Counted from the stretch's first letter, positions 4,850-12,191 are shown. The stretch is 20,403 nt of DNA from an uncultured Salinimicrobium sp. (GCA_946887025.1 CAMPJY010000030.1:1-20403); one strand, 5' to 3'. The notes: generated from the letters alone by a model not told the origin. Numbers and translations are program-made.

Positions 4850-7048
4850 ATGACTTCGCAGGAAATCAACTTACACGAACAGCTTAAAAAATACTTTGGT
4901 TTCAGCCAGTTCAAAGGGCTACAGGAAGAAGTAATTACCAGTATTGTCAACAACCACAACACCTTCGTTGTAATGCCTACCGGGGGAGGAAAATCCCTCT
5001 GCTATCAGCTTCCGGCTTTGATCAAGGACGGGACGGCTATTGTGGTTTCCCCCCTTATCGCTTTAATGAAAAACCAGGTGGATGCACTCCGGGGAATTTC
5101 TTCGGAACACGGCATTGCACATGTATTGAATTCCTCCCTGAACAAGACGGAAGTAAGGCAGGTGAAGGAGGATATCACCAACGGGATCACAAAATTGCTA
5201 TATGTTGCCCCGGAATCGCTTACCAAGGAGGAGAATGTGGAATTCCTCAGGAGCGTGAAGATCTCTTTTATGGCCATCGATGAGGCCCACTGTATCAGTG
5301 AATGGGGTCATGATTTCAGGCCGGAATACCGGAACCTGCGCCATATCGTGAAACGCATAGGGGAGAATATCCCGATCATCGGTCTTACGGCCACCGCCAC
5401 TCCCAAGGTGCAGGAGGATATCCTGAAAAACCTGGGAATTACAGATGCGAAGACCTTCAAAGCTTCCTTCAACAGGCCCAACCTGTATTACGAGATCCGG
5501 CCCAAGACCAAGAACGTCGACGGGGACATTATCCGCTTTATAAAGCAGAATTCGGGTAAAACGGGGATTATCTATTGCCTAAGCCGGAAAAGGGTAGAGG
5601 AACTCGCACAGACGCTTCAGGTGAACGGAATTTCAGCCGTGCCATATCATGCAGGCCTTGATGCCAAAACACGCTCCAAACATCAGGATATGTTCCTTAT
5701 GGAGGACGTTGACGTGGTGGTGGCAACCATCGCCTTCGGGATGGGGATCGATAAGCCGGACGTGCGCTTTGTGATCCATCACGACATCCCCAAGTCCATA
5801 GAAAGCTATTACCAGGAAACCGGAAGGGCCGGAAGGGACGGGGGCGAAGGTCACTGTCTGGCCTTCTATTCCTATAAGGATATCGAGAAACTCGAGAAGT
5901 TCATGAGCGGAAAACCCGTTGCAGAACAGGAGATCGGGCAGGCCCTGCTGCAGGAAGTGGTGGCGTTTGCCGAAACCTCCATCTCCCGCAGAAAGTTCAT
6001 TCTCCACTATTTCGGGGAAGAATTTGACGAGAAGACAGGGGCAGGGGCCAGCATGGATGACAACGTGCGCAATCCCAAAAAGAAACATGAGGCGCAGGAC
6101 GAGGTGGAGCTGCTGCTTAGGACGGTGAAAGAAACAAAGCAGCTTTATAAATCCAAGGAGGTGGTCAATACCCTGGTGGGGAAATCCAATGCCGTCATTA
6201 AATCCCATAAAACCGATGAGCATCCGCTTTTCGGAAAGGGAAGTGGCAGGGAATCTTCTTATTGGATGGCTTTGCTACGACAGGTCCTGGTATCAGGATT
6301 GCTTAGAAAAGACATAGAAACCTACGGAGTAGTAAAGATCACCAGGAAAGGGGAGGATTTTCTTGAAAATCCGGTATCCTTCATGATGACCGAAGACCAT
6401 ATCTTCGACGCGGAAGGAGCCGATTCCATAGTAAGTGCCTCAAAAGGCGGTGGTGGTATGGACGACCGACTGGTGAAGATGCTTAAGGACCTGCGAAAAC
6501 AGGTGGCCAAAAAACTCGGCGTACCTCCTTTCGTGGTGTTCCAAGACCCCTCCCTGGAGGATATGGCGACCAAATATCCGGTGGATATAGAGGAACTCAG
6601 CAATATCCACGGTGTAGGGGAAGGGAAGGCCAAGAAGTACGGAAAAGAATTTGTGGACCTGATAGGTCGTTATGTGGAGGACAACGAGATCATCAGGCCT
6701 GATGATCTGGTGGTGAAGACCACGGGCGCCAATAGTGGATTAAAACTGTACATTATACAGAATGTGGACCGAAAGCTGCCCCTGGACGATATTGCCGCCG
6801 CAAAGGGGATGGAAATGACAGATTTCATAAAGGAGATGGAAGCCATCGTATACAGTGGAACCAAGCTGAATATCACCTATTGGATCGACGAAATCCTGGA
6901 TGAGGAGCAGCAGGAAGAGATCCACGATTACTTCCTGGAGGCCCAGAACGACAAAATCGAGGAGGCCCTGGATGAATTTGACGGGGATTATGAGGAGGAA
7001 GAGCTGAGGTTGTACAGGATCAAGTTTATAAGTGAGGTGGCGAATTGA
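4850..7048 (+). CDS. recQ: ATP-dependent DNA helicase RecQ
   Basis: RecQ is a 3'-5' helicase that acts in recombination and fork repair. The 732-residue protein has motif 0 (FGFSQFKGLQ, 16-25), Walker A TGGGKS (44-49), DEAH (144-147), FRPEYRNL and GLTATATP, then the second helicase lobe with HAGLDAKTR, GMGIDKPDVRFVIHHDIPKS and QETGRAGRDG. The RQC region (about 370-530) is recognisable from SRRKFILHYFGEEFD, but none of the four zinc-binding cysteines of the Escherichia coli enzyme is present; there is no cysteine after about residue 335. An HRDC domain follows (about 535-610), then a C-terminal extension ending in an acidic helix. The length matches flavobacterial RecQ proteins. Its stop codon abuts a heptad array. 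Confidence 0.96.
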   Translation: MTSQEINLHEQLKKYFGFSQFKGLQEEVITSIVNNHNTFVVMPTGGGKSLCYQLPALIKDGTAIVVSPLIALMKNQVDALRGISSEHGIAHVLNSSLNKTEVRQVKEDITNGITKLLYVAPESLTKEENVEFLRSVKISFMAIDEAHCISEWGHDFRPEYRNLRHIVKRIGENIPIIGLTATATPKVQEDILKNLGITDAKTFKASFNRPNLYYEIRPKTKNVDGDIIRFIKQNSGKTGIIYCLSRKRVEELAQTLQVNGISAVPYHAGLDAKTRSKHQDMFLMEDVDVVVATIAFGMGIDKPDVRFVIHHDIPKSIESYYQETGRAGRDGGEGHCLAFYSYKDIEKLEKFMSGKPVAEQEIGQALLQEVVAFAETSISRRKFILHYFGEEFDEKTGAGASMDDNVRNPKKKHEAQDEVELLLRTVKETKQLYKSKEVVNTLVGKSNAVIKSHKTDEHPLFGKGSGRESSYWMALLRQVLVSGLLRKDIETYGVVKITRKGEDFLENPVSFMMTEDHIFDAEGADSIVSASKGGGGMDDRLVKMLKDLRKQVAKKLGVPPFVVFQDPSLEDMATKYPVDIEELSNIHGVGEGKAKKYGKEFVDLIGRYVEDNEIIRPDDLVVKTTGANSGLKLYIIQNVDRKLPLDDIAAAKGMEMTDFIKEMEAIVYSGTKLNITYWIDEILDEEQQEEIHDYFLEAQNDKIEEALDEFDGDYEEEELRLYRIKFISEVAN

Positions 7049-7049
7049 A

Positions 7050-7105
7050 AATTCCAATATTTAAATTCCAAATTCCAAATTCCAAATTCCCAATTCCAAA
7101 TTCCA
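7050..7105 (+). repeat. Heptanucleotide array, 8 units of AATTCCA
   Basis: Eight 7-bp units lie strictly in phase: AATTCCA, a decayed ATATTTA, three AATTCCA, AATTCCC and two more AATTCCA. The array starts one base after the recQ stop codon, and the preceding 7 bases (AATTGAA, 7043-7049) look like a further decayed unit inside the last codons. It runs straight into the MITE-like element at 7106. Confidence 0.92.
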
Positions 7106-7247
7106 AGTCCCGATAGGGACGACTGAACATTTAGCCTGGGTTTCAGCCCGGGGTGAGGTTCAGACAGGTTTTGAGCCCCGTAGGGGCGGCCGATAATTTT
7201 TTGCCTGTCAGGACCAGCATTGGAATTTCGGTCGTCCCTCCGGGACT
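7106..7247. mobile_element. MITE-like palindromic element of 142 bp with inverted ends
   Basis: The left end AGTCCCGATAGGGACGAC (7106-7123) is matched in inverse at 7231-7247; the complement of the right end reads AGTCCCGGAGGGACGAC, differing by one base and one gap. An internal direct copy starts at 7174 (AGCCCCGTAGGGGCGGC). Each copy holds a small hairpin: GTCCC/GGGAC at 7107-7120, GCCCC/GGGGC at 7175-7187, GTCCC/GGGAC at 7234-7246. A further 6-bp stem lies at 7135-7152. There is no coding frame of note. Such non-coding elements with inverted ends resemble MITEs or large palindromic intergenic repeats; the mobility is inferred. Confidence 0.6.
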
Positions 7248-7278
7248 TCGGGCTACGGAATTCTCCTGATATTGGAAA

Positions 7279-7286
7279 TAAATTTG
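7279..7286 (+). promoter_or_regulatory. Possible -7 box for the anion transporter (TAAATTTG)
   Basis: TAAATTTG fits TAnnTTTG exactly and would start transcription about 30 bases before the GTG start at 7325. No clear -33 box is seen at the right distance, so support is partial. It lies just beyond the right end of the MITE-like element. Confidence 0.35.
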
Positions 7287-7324
7287 TTAATTTGGGAACG
7301 AATGACAAATAGATCAGCCCCCTG

Positions 7325-8800
7325 GTGAACCATTTAATAAAGAAATTCAGCCTGCTTTTTGGCCCGCTGCTGTTTGTGGCACTTCAATTGATTGGAGCTC
7401 CTGAAGGCATGCCTCCGGCGGCTTTTGATGTTCTTTGTATCACCTTCTGGATGGCCATCTGGTGGGTCACCGAAGTGGTTCCCATAGCGGTCACTTCCCT
7501 GCTTCCCATAGTTCTCTACCCAATGACCGGGGCCCTGGATATCGGGACAACCACCGAAGCTTACGGCCATAAATACGTCTTCCTTTATCTGGGAGGTTTT
7601 ATTCTGGCCATCGCCATTGAACGCTGGGACCTTCATAAGCGAATCGCCCTGAGCATCATCAGCCTCATCGGCGGCAGGATCAAGTTCATCATCCTCGGCT
7701 TCATGCTCGCCACGGGCTTCTTGTCCATGTGGATTTCCAATACGGCCACTTCCGTAATGATGCTGCCTATCGGAATGGCTATAATAAAGGTGCTGAAGGA
7801 TAATCTGGCCACCCCGGAAGATGAACAGCAGCGATTCGGAAAGGCCCTGATGCTGGCCATAGCCTACAGTGCGTCCATCGGCGGAATGGCCACCCTCATC
7901 GGGACCCCGCCAAACCTCATATTTGCGGGGATTGTGGAAGAACTTTACGGAGTGGAGATCGGGTTCATGGAATGGATGCTGCTTGGACTTCCGGTGGCGG
8001 TGGTCCTGCTCTTTCTCTGTTGGATCTATCTTACCAGCTTTGCCTTCCGCTTCGGCAATGCCGAACTGCAGGGAGGAAGAAGCCTCATCAGAAAGCTGCT
8101 GAAGGACCTTGGAAAGATCTCTAAACAGGAGAAACGGGTGCTGGCGGTTTTCGTGGGGACGGCCCTGCTGTGGATCAGCCGTTCGTTTCTGATCCAGCCG
8201 TTCTTTCCTGCCATTGATGATACCATTATTGCCATCGGCGCCGGGATCCTTCTGTTCGTGGTACCTGCGGGCAAGGTCGGAGAAGAGCCATCCCGGTCCC
8301 TGGTCACCTGGGAGGAGGCGGTAAAACTGCCCTGGGGGATCATACTCTTATTCGGAGGAGGCATGGCCCTGGCTCAGGGATTTGAAGTCACCGGACTGGC
8401 GGCATGGATAGGGGAGCAGCTTTCGGGGCTGCAGTACCTGCCTTTATTCCTGCTTATCCTGTTCCTGGTAGCCGCCGTAAATTTCCTGACGGAGGTGACT
8501 TCCAATACCGCCACCACAGCCATGCTCCTGCCCGTATTGGCCCCCATGGCCATCGCTACCGGACTGCATCCTTATCTCCTGATGATCGGGGCCACCCTTG
8601 CTGCCTCCTGCGCCTTCATGATGCCGGTAGCCACTCCGCCTAATGCCGTGGTCTTTGGATCGGGACAGCTGAAGATCTCTGATATGATGAGGGCTGGTCT
8701 GTTTATGAACCTGCTGTCCATTTTCCTTATCAGCCTGCTGGTATATTATTTATTGCCGACACTTTGGAATTTCCGGATCCATGAGGTACTCACCCCATAG
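7325..8800 (+). CDS. DASS/SLC13 family anion (dicarboxylate) transporter
   Basis: The 491-residue protein has about a dozen hydrophobic spans, starting FSLLFGPLLFVALQLIG. It has the two Ser-Asn-Thr motifs that bind sodium and substrate in this family: WISNTATSVMMLPIG at residues 136-150, and TSNTATTAMLLPVLAPMA with Ser393-Asn394-Thr395. The segments MATLIGTPPNLIFAGI and MMPVATPPNAVVFGSG are the matching family signatures. Relatives move di- and tricarboxylates, or sulfate, with sodium ions; the substrate here cannot be read from the sequence. The GTG start at 7325 is chosen because it begins a normal N-terminus; an ATG at 7302 is in another frame and stops at once. The gene stands alone, with its own possible promoter. 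Confidence 0.93.
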   Translation: MNHLIKKFSLLFGPLLFVALQLIGAPEGMPPAAFDVLCITFWMAIWWVTEVVPIAVTSLLPIVLYPMTGALDIGTTTEAYGHKYVFLYLGGFILAIAIERWDLHKRIALSIISLIGGRIKFIILGFMLATGFLSMWISNTATSVMMLPIGMAIIKVLKDNLATPEDEQQRFGKALMLAIAYSASIGGMATLIGTPPNLIFAGIVEELYGVEIGFMEWMLLGLPVAVVLLFLCWIYLTSFAFRFGNAELQGGRSLIRKLLKDLGKISKQEKRVLAVFVGTALLWISRSFLIQPFFPAIDDTIIAIGAGILLFVVPAGKVGEEPSRSLVTWEEAVKLPWGIILLFGGGMALAQGFEVTGLAAWIGEQLSGLQYLPLFLLILFLVAAVNFLTEVTSNTATTAMLLPVLAPMAIATGLHPYLLMIGATLAASCAFMMPVATPPNAVVFGSGQLKISDMMRAGLFMNLLSIFLISLLVYYLLPTLWNFRIHEVLTP

Positions 8801-8879
8801 GACAAAGAGCAGGATTCTTTAAAAAATAACATTGTTATTAACTGAAATCCAGTATTTTACAACAAATAATTGTTAAGAC

Positions 8880-8911
8880 TTTCCTCAGGCTTTCACATTT
8901 CGTTATCTTTG
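8880..8911 (+). promoter_or_regulatory. Promoter of the immunophilin gene (TTTC-N20-TATCTTTG)
   Basis: TATCTTTG at 8904-8911 is an exact -7 box, and TTTC at 8880-8883 is a one-mismatch -33 box at the usual 20-base distance. The implied transcript starts about 10-20 bases before the ATG at 8927, giving a very short leader. Confidence 0.6.
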
Positions 8912-8926
8912 CGTTTCTAACATAAA

Positions 8927-9868
8927 ATGAACCTCATGAACGACGGGTTATACGCGAAATTTTGTACTCCAAAGGGAGATATACTGGTAAAGCTTGAATA
9001 TGAGAAGGTTCCGGGAACGGTGGGCAACTTTGTTGGCCTGGCGGAAGGGAACCTCGAAAACAAGGCCTTTCCACAGGGGAAACCTTATTACGACGGACTG
9101 AAATTCCACAGGGTGATACCTGATTTCATGATCCAGGGGGGCGATCCTCAGGGAAATGGAACCGGTGGACCCGGTTATAACTTTGAAGACGAGATCCATC
9201 CGGAGCTTAAGCATGACAAGTCGGGAGTGCTTTCCATGGCCAATGCCGGACCGGGCACCAATGGGAGCCAGTTTTTCATCACTCACCAGGAGACTCCCTG
9301 GCTGGACGGAAAACATACGGTCTTTGGATATGTGGTAGAAGGACAGGAGGTCGTGGACGCCATCAAACAGGGCGATCAGATCGAGCAGCTCGAAATCCTC
9401 AGAGTAGGGGAGGAAGCTGAAAAATTCAATGCAGTGGAGCAGTTCAGGATGTTTAACGGCGCCAAGGCCGAAAGGGAAGCTGCAGCAAGAAAGCAGCAGG
9501 AAGAACTGATTGGGGAACTGTCACAGGGTTTTGAAAAAACCGAAAGCGGACTTCGCTATAAATTTATTGTCAGAGGCAAAGGGACCAAAGCGGAAGCAGG
9601 AAAGAAAGTATCCGTACATTACAAAGGAATGCTGGCTGACGGGACCGTTTTTGATTCTTCATACAAGAGAAAGGAGCCTATCGAATTTCCTTTAGGAAAG
9701 GGCCACGTGATAGAAGGCTGGGATGAAGGGATCCAGCTGCTGCAGGTGGGAGATCAGGCCAGATTCGTCATTCCTCCACATATAGCATATGGGCAAAGGG
9801 GAGCCGGAGGGGTGATCCCGCCTAATGCCACTTTGATCTTTGATGTGGAACTGGTGGATGTGAAGTAG
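8927..9868 (+). CDS. Dual-family peptidyl-prolyl isomerase: cyclophilin domain fused to FKBP domain
   Basis: Residues about 6-165 are a cyclophilin: [19 protein letters not shown] with the catalytic Arg, [17 protein letters not shown], and [13 protein letters not shown] charged Ala/Glu/Lys/Gln linker, probably a helix (about 170-200), leads to an FKBP domain (about 205-313) with [34 protein letters not shown] and the C-terminal [11 protein letters not shown]. Both domains keep their active-site residues, so the protein should have two proline isomerase activities. Cyclophilin-FKBP fusions are a known but uncommon class (dual-family immunophilins), reported from flavobacteria and some protists. 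There is no signal peptide, so it is probably cytoplasmic. The start could also be the second Met (8936), giving [10 protein letters not shown] strong terminator follows. Confidence 0.95.
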   Translation: MNLMNDGLYAKFCTPKGDILVKLEYEKVPGTVGNFVGLAEGNLENKAFPQGKPYYDGLKFHRVIPDFMIQGGDPQGNGTGGPGYNFEDEIHPELKHDKSGVLSMANAGPGTNGSQFFITHQETPWLDGKHTVFGYVVEGQEVVDAIKQGDQIEQLEILRVGEEAEKFNAVEQFRMFNGAKAEREAAARKQQEELIGELSQGFEKTESGLRYKFIVRGKGTKAEAGKKVSVHYKGMLADGTVFDSSYKRKEPIEFPLGKGHVIEGWDEGIQLLQVGDQARFVIPPHIAYGQRGAGGVIPPNATLIFDVELVDVK

Positions 9869-9879
9869 AAGAAGTTTCC

Positions 9880-9916
9880 CGCAGATCTCGCAGATTTTGG
9901 CGCAGATTCCGCAGAT
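9880..9916 (+). repeat. CGCAGAT array, copy 1
   Basis: Four exact CGCAGAT units start at 9880, 9889, 9901 and 9910, a 9-12-9 spacing that gives two 21-bp periods. The array is preceded by TTTCC and lies between the immunophilin stop and its terminator. Related arrays are at 11991-12028 (inverse) and 17143-17180. Confidence 0.88.
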
Positions 9917-9922
9917 AAGAAT

Positions 9923-9960
9923 AAAATAAAACCCCGGCTAAAAAGCCGGGGTTTTATTTT
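9923..9960. terminator. Strong bidirectional terminator
   Basis: A 17-bp perfect stem has a core AAAACCCCGGCT / AGCCGGGGTTTT, a 4-base AAAA loop and A- and T-rich flanks on both sides. It sits between the convergent immunophilin and peroxiredoxin genes and would stop transcription from both. Confidence 0.95.
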
Positions 9961-9976
9961 TATGTCAGGAGAAATC

Positions 9977-10618
9977 TTAATTCCTGTTTGGCTGCGGAGT
10001 CATCCTCAGGTATGATTTCACCTCCTTGAATCCTTTCGGGAACATTTTTTCTGCGTCCTCATTGCTCACTGCAGGACTTATTACCACATCCTCTCCTTCT
10101 TTCCAGTTGGCGGGCGTGGCTACCTTATGGTAGGCAGTCAGCTGAAGGGAATCTATTACCCGGATAAGTTCGTCAAAATTCCTTCCAGTACTTGCGGGAT
10201 AAACTATCATCAGTTTGATCTTCTTGTCCGGCCCGATGACATAAACAGAGCGGACGGTAAGGGTATCGTTGGCATTGGGGTGGATCATGTCGTACATGTT
10301 GGCCACTCTCTTATCCTCGTCTGCAATGATGGGAAAATTAACCTCGGTATCCTGCGTCTCATTGATATCGCCAATCCAGCCGTGGTGTGATTCCACTCCA
10401 TCCACGCTTAACGCCATCACTTTTACATTCCGCTTTTCAAAGGCTTCCTTGTATTTGGCCACGGCTCCCAGTTCTGTGGTACAGACGGGCGTATAATCCG
10501 CCGGATGTGAGAACAAAATTCCCCAGCTATCCCCGAGATAGTCGTAGAAGTTGATCTTTCCCTGGGTGGTTTCAGCGTCAAAGTTTGGGGCTTCGTCTCC
10601 TAATCTTAGTGCATTCAT
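9977..10618 (-). CDS. 1-Cys peroxiredoxin (Prx6 family)
   Basis: This thiol peroxidase reduces hydrogen peroxide and organic peroxides. The 213-residue protein has the peroxidatic site SHPADYTPVCTTELG with Thr43 and Cys46, the only cysteine in the protein, so it is a true 1-Cys enzyme that needs an external thiol for recycling. The C-terminal extension with TPANWKEGEDVVISPAVSNEDAEKMFPKGFKEVKSYLR is the Prx6-type dimerisation arm. The start MNALRLGDEAPNF is the usual family N-terminus. It reads toward the immunophilin gene and shares the terminator at 9923-9960. A thioredoxin-like gene lies upstream on the same strand, but 292 bases away with hairpins in between, so the two may not share a transcript. 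Confidence 0.95.
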   Translation of the reverse strand: MNALRLGDEAPNFDAETTQGKINFYDYLGDSWGILFSHPADYTPVCTTELGAVAKYKEAFEKRNVKVMALSVDGVESHHGWIGDINETQDTEVNFPIIADEDKRVANMYDMIHPNANDTLTVRSVYVIGPDKKIKLMIVYPASTGRNFDELIRVIDSLQLTAYHKVATPANWKEGEDVVISPAVSNEDAEKMFPKGFKEVKSYLRMTPQPNRN

Positions 10619-10752
10619 TTTCTATTAAGGTTTTAGATAGTAAATAAGTGAACCTTAAATATAAAGAATAAAACTGTAATGAGTCCCGGAAATGAGGTTA
10701 AGGATAGAATATTTTTTTCATGCTTCTAATCTGGGAGAGGTGGCATAAAAAA

Positions 10753-10836
10753 GCATAAGTTTCAATATTCATAGCTTTCCGTACTTTGAGACTTCGTAAA
10801 AATCGTACAGTCATTCTATAAAACCGAAACTTATGC
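10753..10836. repeat. 84-bp nested inverted repeat, possible small RNA structure or mobile remnant
   Basis: GCATAAGTTTC (10753-10763) and GAAACTTATGC (10826-10836) are perfect 11-bp inverted repeats. Inside them, ATAG pairs with CTAT and GTAC with GTAC in nested order, so the 84 bases could fold as one long interrupted hairpin. TGGCATAA at 10741-10748 can also pair with TTATGCCA at 10831-10838, an alternative fold. It lies in the 292-base gap between the thioredoxin-like gene and the peroxiredoxin gene. No reading frame is convincing here. Confidence 0.55.
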
Positions 10837-10851
10837 CATTACAAGATACGA

Positions 10852-10878
10852 ATAAAAGTCTGACTTCCAAACTTTTAT
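10852..10878 (-). terminator. AT-rich hairpin behind the thioredoxin-like gene
   Basis: ATAAAAGT (10852-10859) and ACTTTTAT (10871-10878) form an 8-bp stem 33 bases beyond the stop codon of the minus-strand thioredoxin-like gene. It is poor in G and C and has only a short T run after it, so it is at best a weak terminator, perhaps with help from the larger hairpin at 10753-10836. Confidence 0.3.
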
Positions 10879-10910
10879 GTAAATTATTTTAAAAATATAT
10901 CTCGTGCTTC

Positions 10911-11495
10911 TCAGTCGTGGAAACCTTCAGATTTAGGAGTGTATTTCCATTTTATATTGCATCCCAGGCTCGGTTTCTGTAGTGGGGAAATGGGTTTGTC
11001 CCCATGCAACGCATCCAGGGCCTCACGAAGATCCCTTCCATTGGAGGGAATGCCATTGCCCGGCCTGGAGGAATCCAGCTGTCCGCGGTACACCAGCTTC
11101 AGATCTGCATCGAAAAGATAAAAATCCGGCGTACAGGCAGCATCATAATTTCGGGCCACCTCCTGGGTGCGGTCGTAGAGATAAGGAAAGCTGAAGTTGT
11201 TTTTTCGGGCATATTTCCACATCAGGTCCGGATGGTCTTCGGGATATTGCTCCACATCATTGCTGCTGATGGCGACAAAACCAAAGCCCAGCACCCGATA
11301 ATCGTTGGCTACCCTGACGATCTCATCTGTCACGTGCTTTACAAACGGACAGTGATTGCACAGGAACATCACCACCGTCCCCTTTCTTCCCATCAGGTCA
11401 TTCAGGGAATATAGATTGGCCGTCACGGCGTCGGGCAGTTGAAATTCAGGGGCTCGGGTCCCCAGGGGAAGCATTTTGGATTCAGTTCTCGCCAT
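10911..11495 (-). CDS. Thioredoxin-family protein (AhpC/TSA-like redoxin)
   Basis: The 194-residue protein has a thioredoxin fold, with LGTRAPEFQLPDA at the N-terminus and FLCNHCPFVKH holding the Cys46-Asn-His-Cys49 pair. TPDFYLFDADLKLVYRGQLD carries the cis-proline region and the next strand. The CNHCPFVKH variant marks a distinct redoxin subgroup found widely in bacteria; its members are presumed thiol-disulfide reductases or peroxiredoxin-like, and their targets are unknown. Two further cysteines lie in DAACTPDF and near the C-terminus (SLGCNIKWKY). There is no signal peptide, so it is probably cytoplasmic. It reads in the same direction as the peroxiredoxin gene and could reduce it, which is inference from position only. 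Confidence 0.9.
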   Translation of the reverse strand: MARTESKMLPLGTRAPEFQLPDAVTANLYSLNDLMGRKGTVVMFLCNHCPFVKHVTDEIVRVANDYRVLGFGFVAISSNDVEQYPEDHPDLMWKYARKNNFSFPYLYDRTQEVARNYDAACTPDFYLFDADLKLVYRGQLDSSRPGNGIPSNGRDLREALDALHGDKPISPLQKPSLGCNIKWKYTPKSEGFHD

Positions 11496-11609
11496 TGATA
11501 ATATACCTGTAGTTTAGGTCCTAAAAATAAAACTTGTTCGCAGGCAAAAAAAATTTTTAGGGATTAAACTAATAATGGATATTTGAGAGATGATAAACAC
11601 AGACTTCTT

Positions 11610-11945
11610 ATGGAAATTACGTGGAAGGATTTTGAAAAAGTAGAGATGAGGGTGGGAACCATCATTGACGTGGAAGACTTTCCCGAAGCCCGTAATCCCG
11701 CCTATAAACTCCGCATCGATTTTGGGCCTGAAATTGGTGTCCGAAAATCATCAGCCCAGATAACCCGTCGCTACAAAAAAGAGGAGCTGCTGAACCGCCA
11801 GATCATTGCAGTGGTCAATTTCCCCAAGAAGCAGATCGCCACCTTTATGAGCGAATGCCTTGTCCTTGGGGCCATGGGAGCAGAGAACGACATCGTACTT
11901 CTGCAGCCGGATGCCAAGGTAGAGAATGGTCTACGGGTAGGGTAA
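11610..11945 (+). CDS. csaA: CsaA-like tRNA-binding / chaperone protein
   Basis: The 111-residue protein MEITWKDFEKVEMRVGTIIDV is a single OB-fold tRNA-binding domain like that at the C-terminus of methionyl-tRNA synthetase. The segments EDFPEARNPAYKLRIDFGPE, KSSAQITRRYKKEELLNRQ, VVNFPKKQIATFMSECLVLGA and DIVLLQPDAKVENG match Bacillus CsaA closely throughout. CsaA is a dimer reported to bind tRNA and to aid protein export. The open frame extends upstream to a TTG at 11583, but the ATG at 11610 gives exactly the family length and N-terminus. The gene stands alone between a divergent redoxin gene and a repeat-filled gap. Confidence 0.92.
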   Translation: MEITWKDFEKVEMRVGTIIDVEDFPEARNPAYKLRIDFGPEIGVRKSSAQITRRYKKEELLNRQIIAVVNFPKKQIATFMSECLVLGAMGAENDIVLLQPDAKVENGLRVG

Positions 11946-11990
11946 GGGCTTGCTGTGTACAGTTCAAAGTTTTTAATTATTACCTGATCT

Positions 11991-12028
11991 CTCTGCGAAA
12001 ATCCGCGTAAAAATCTGCGCTATCTGCG
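11991..12028 (-). repeat. CGCAGAT array, copy 2 (inverse orientation)
   Basis: On the plus strand the units are CTCTGCG, ATCCGCG, ATCTGCG and ATCTGCG, at 11991, 12001, 12013 and 12022. Read on the minus strand, the array begins TTTCCCGCAGAT with unit spacings 9, 12 and 10, the same as copy 3 at 17143. Two of the four units are decayed. Confidence 0.8.
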
Positions 12029-12043
12029 GGAAACCCATTATCT

Positions 12044-12071
12044 AGTCTTTAGTCTTCAGTCTCCAGTCTCT
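12044..12071 (+). repeat. Heptanucleotide array, 4 units of AGTCTYY
   Basis: Four adjacent 7-bp units (AGTCTTT, AGTCTTC, AGTCTCC, AGTCTCT) lie 15 bases after the inverse CGCAGAT array. The unit differs from the AGTGGAN and AATTCCA arrays elsewhere in the window, but the 7-bp period is the same. Confidence 0.85.
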
Positions 12072-12191
12072 CCCCTTTAGAAGTCCCTGAAAATCAGTCC
12101 GCCTTTCTCCCCTTCAGACCTCACCCCTGAAATTGCATCATTTCGTTAACAATTAACCGCCAAATCTGGCGTTATAGAATGTGCGTTTAAG

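Noticed and set aside
6988..7308. A minus-strand frame over the AATTCCA array
   Set aside because: It is produced by the heptad repeats (periodic Trp/Asn/Phe/Glu) and the MITE-like element; not a gene.
8830..8876. AT-only inverted repeats behind the anion transporter gene considered as a terminator
   Set aside because: Stems are 5-6 bp with almost no G or C and no clear T tract, so there is too little to support a call.
12159..12172. Hairpin CGCCA-AATC-TGGCG considered as a terminator
   Set aside because: No T tract follows and it lies at the -33 position of the TPR promoter; an operator is more likely than a terminator.
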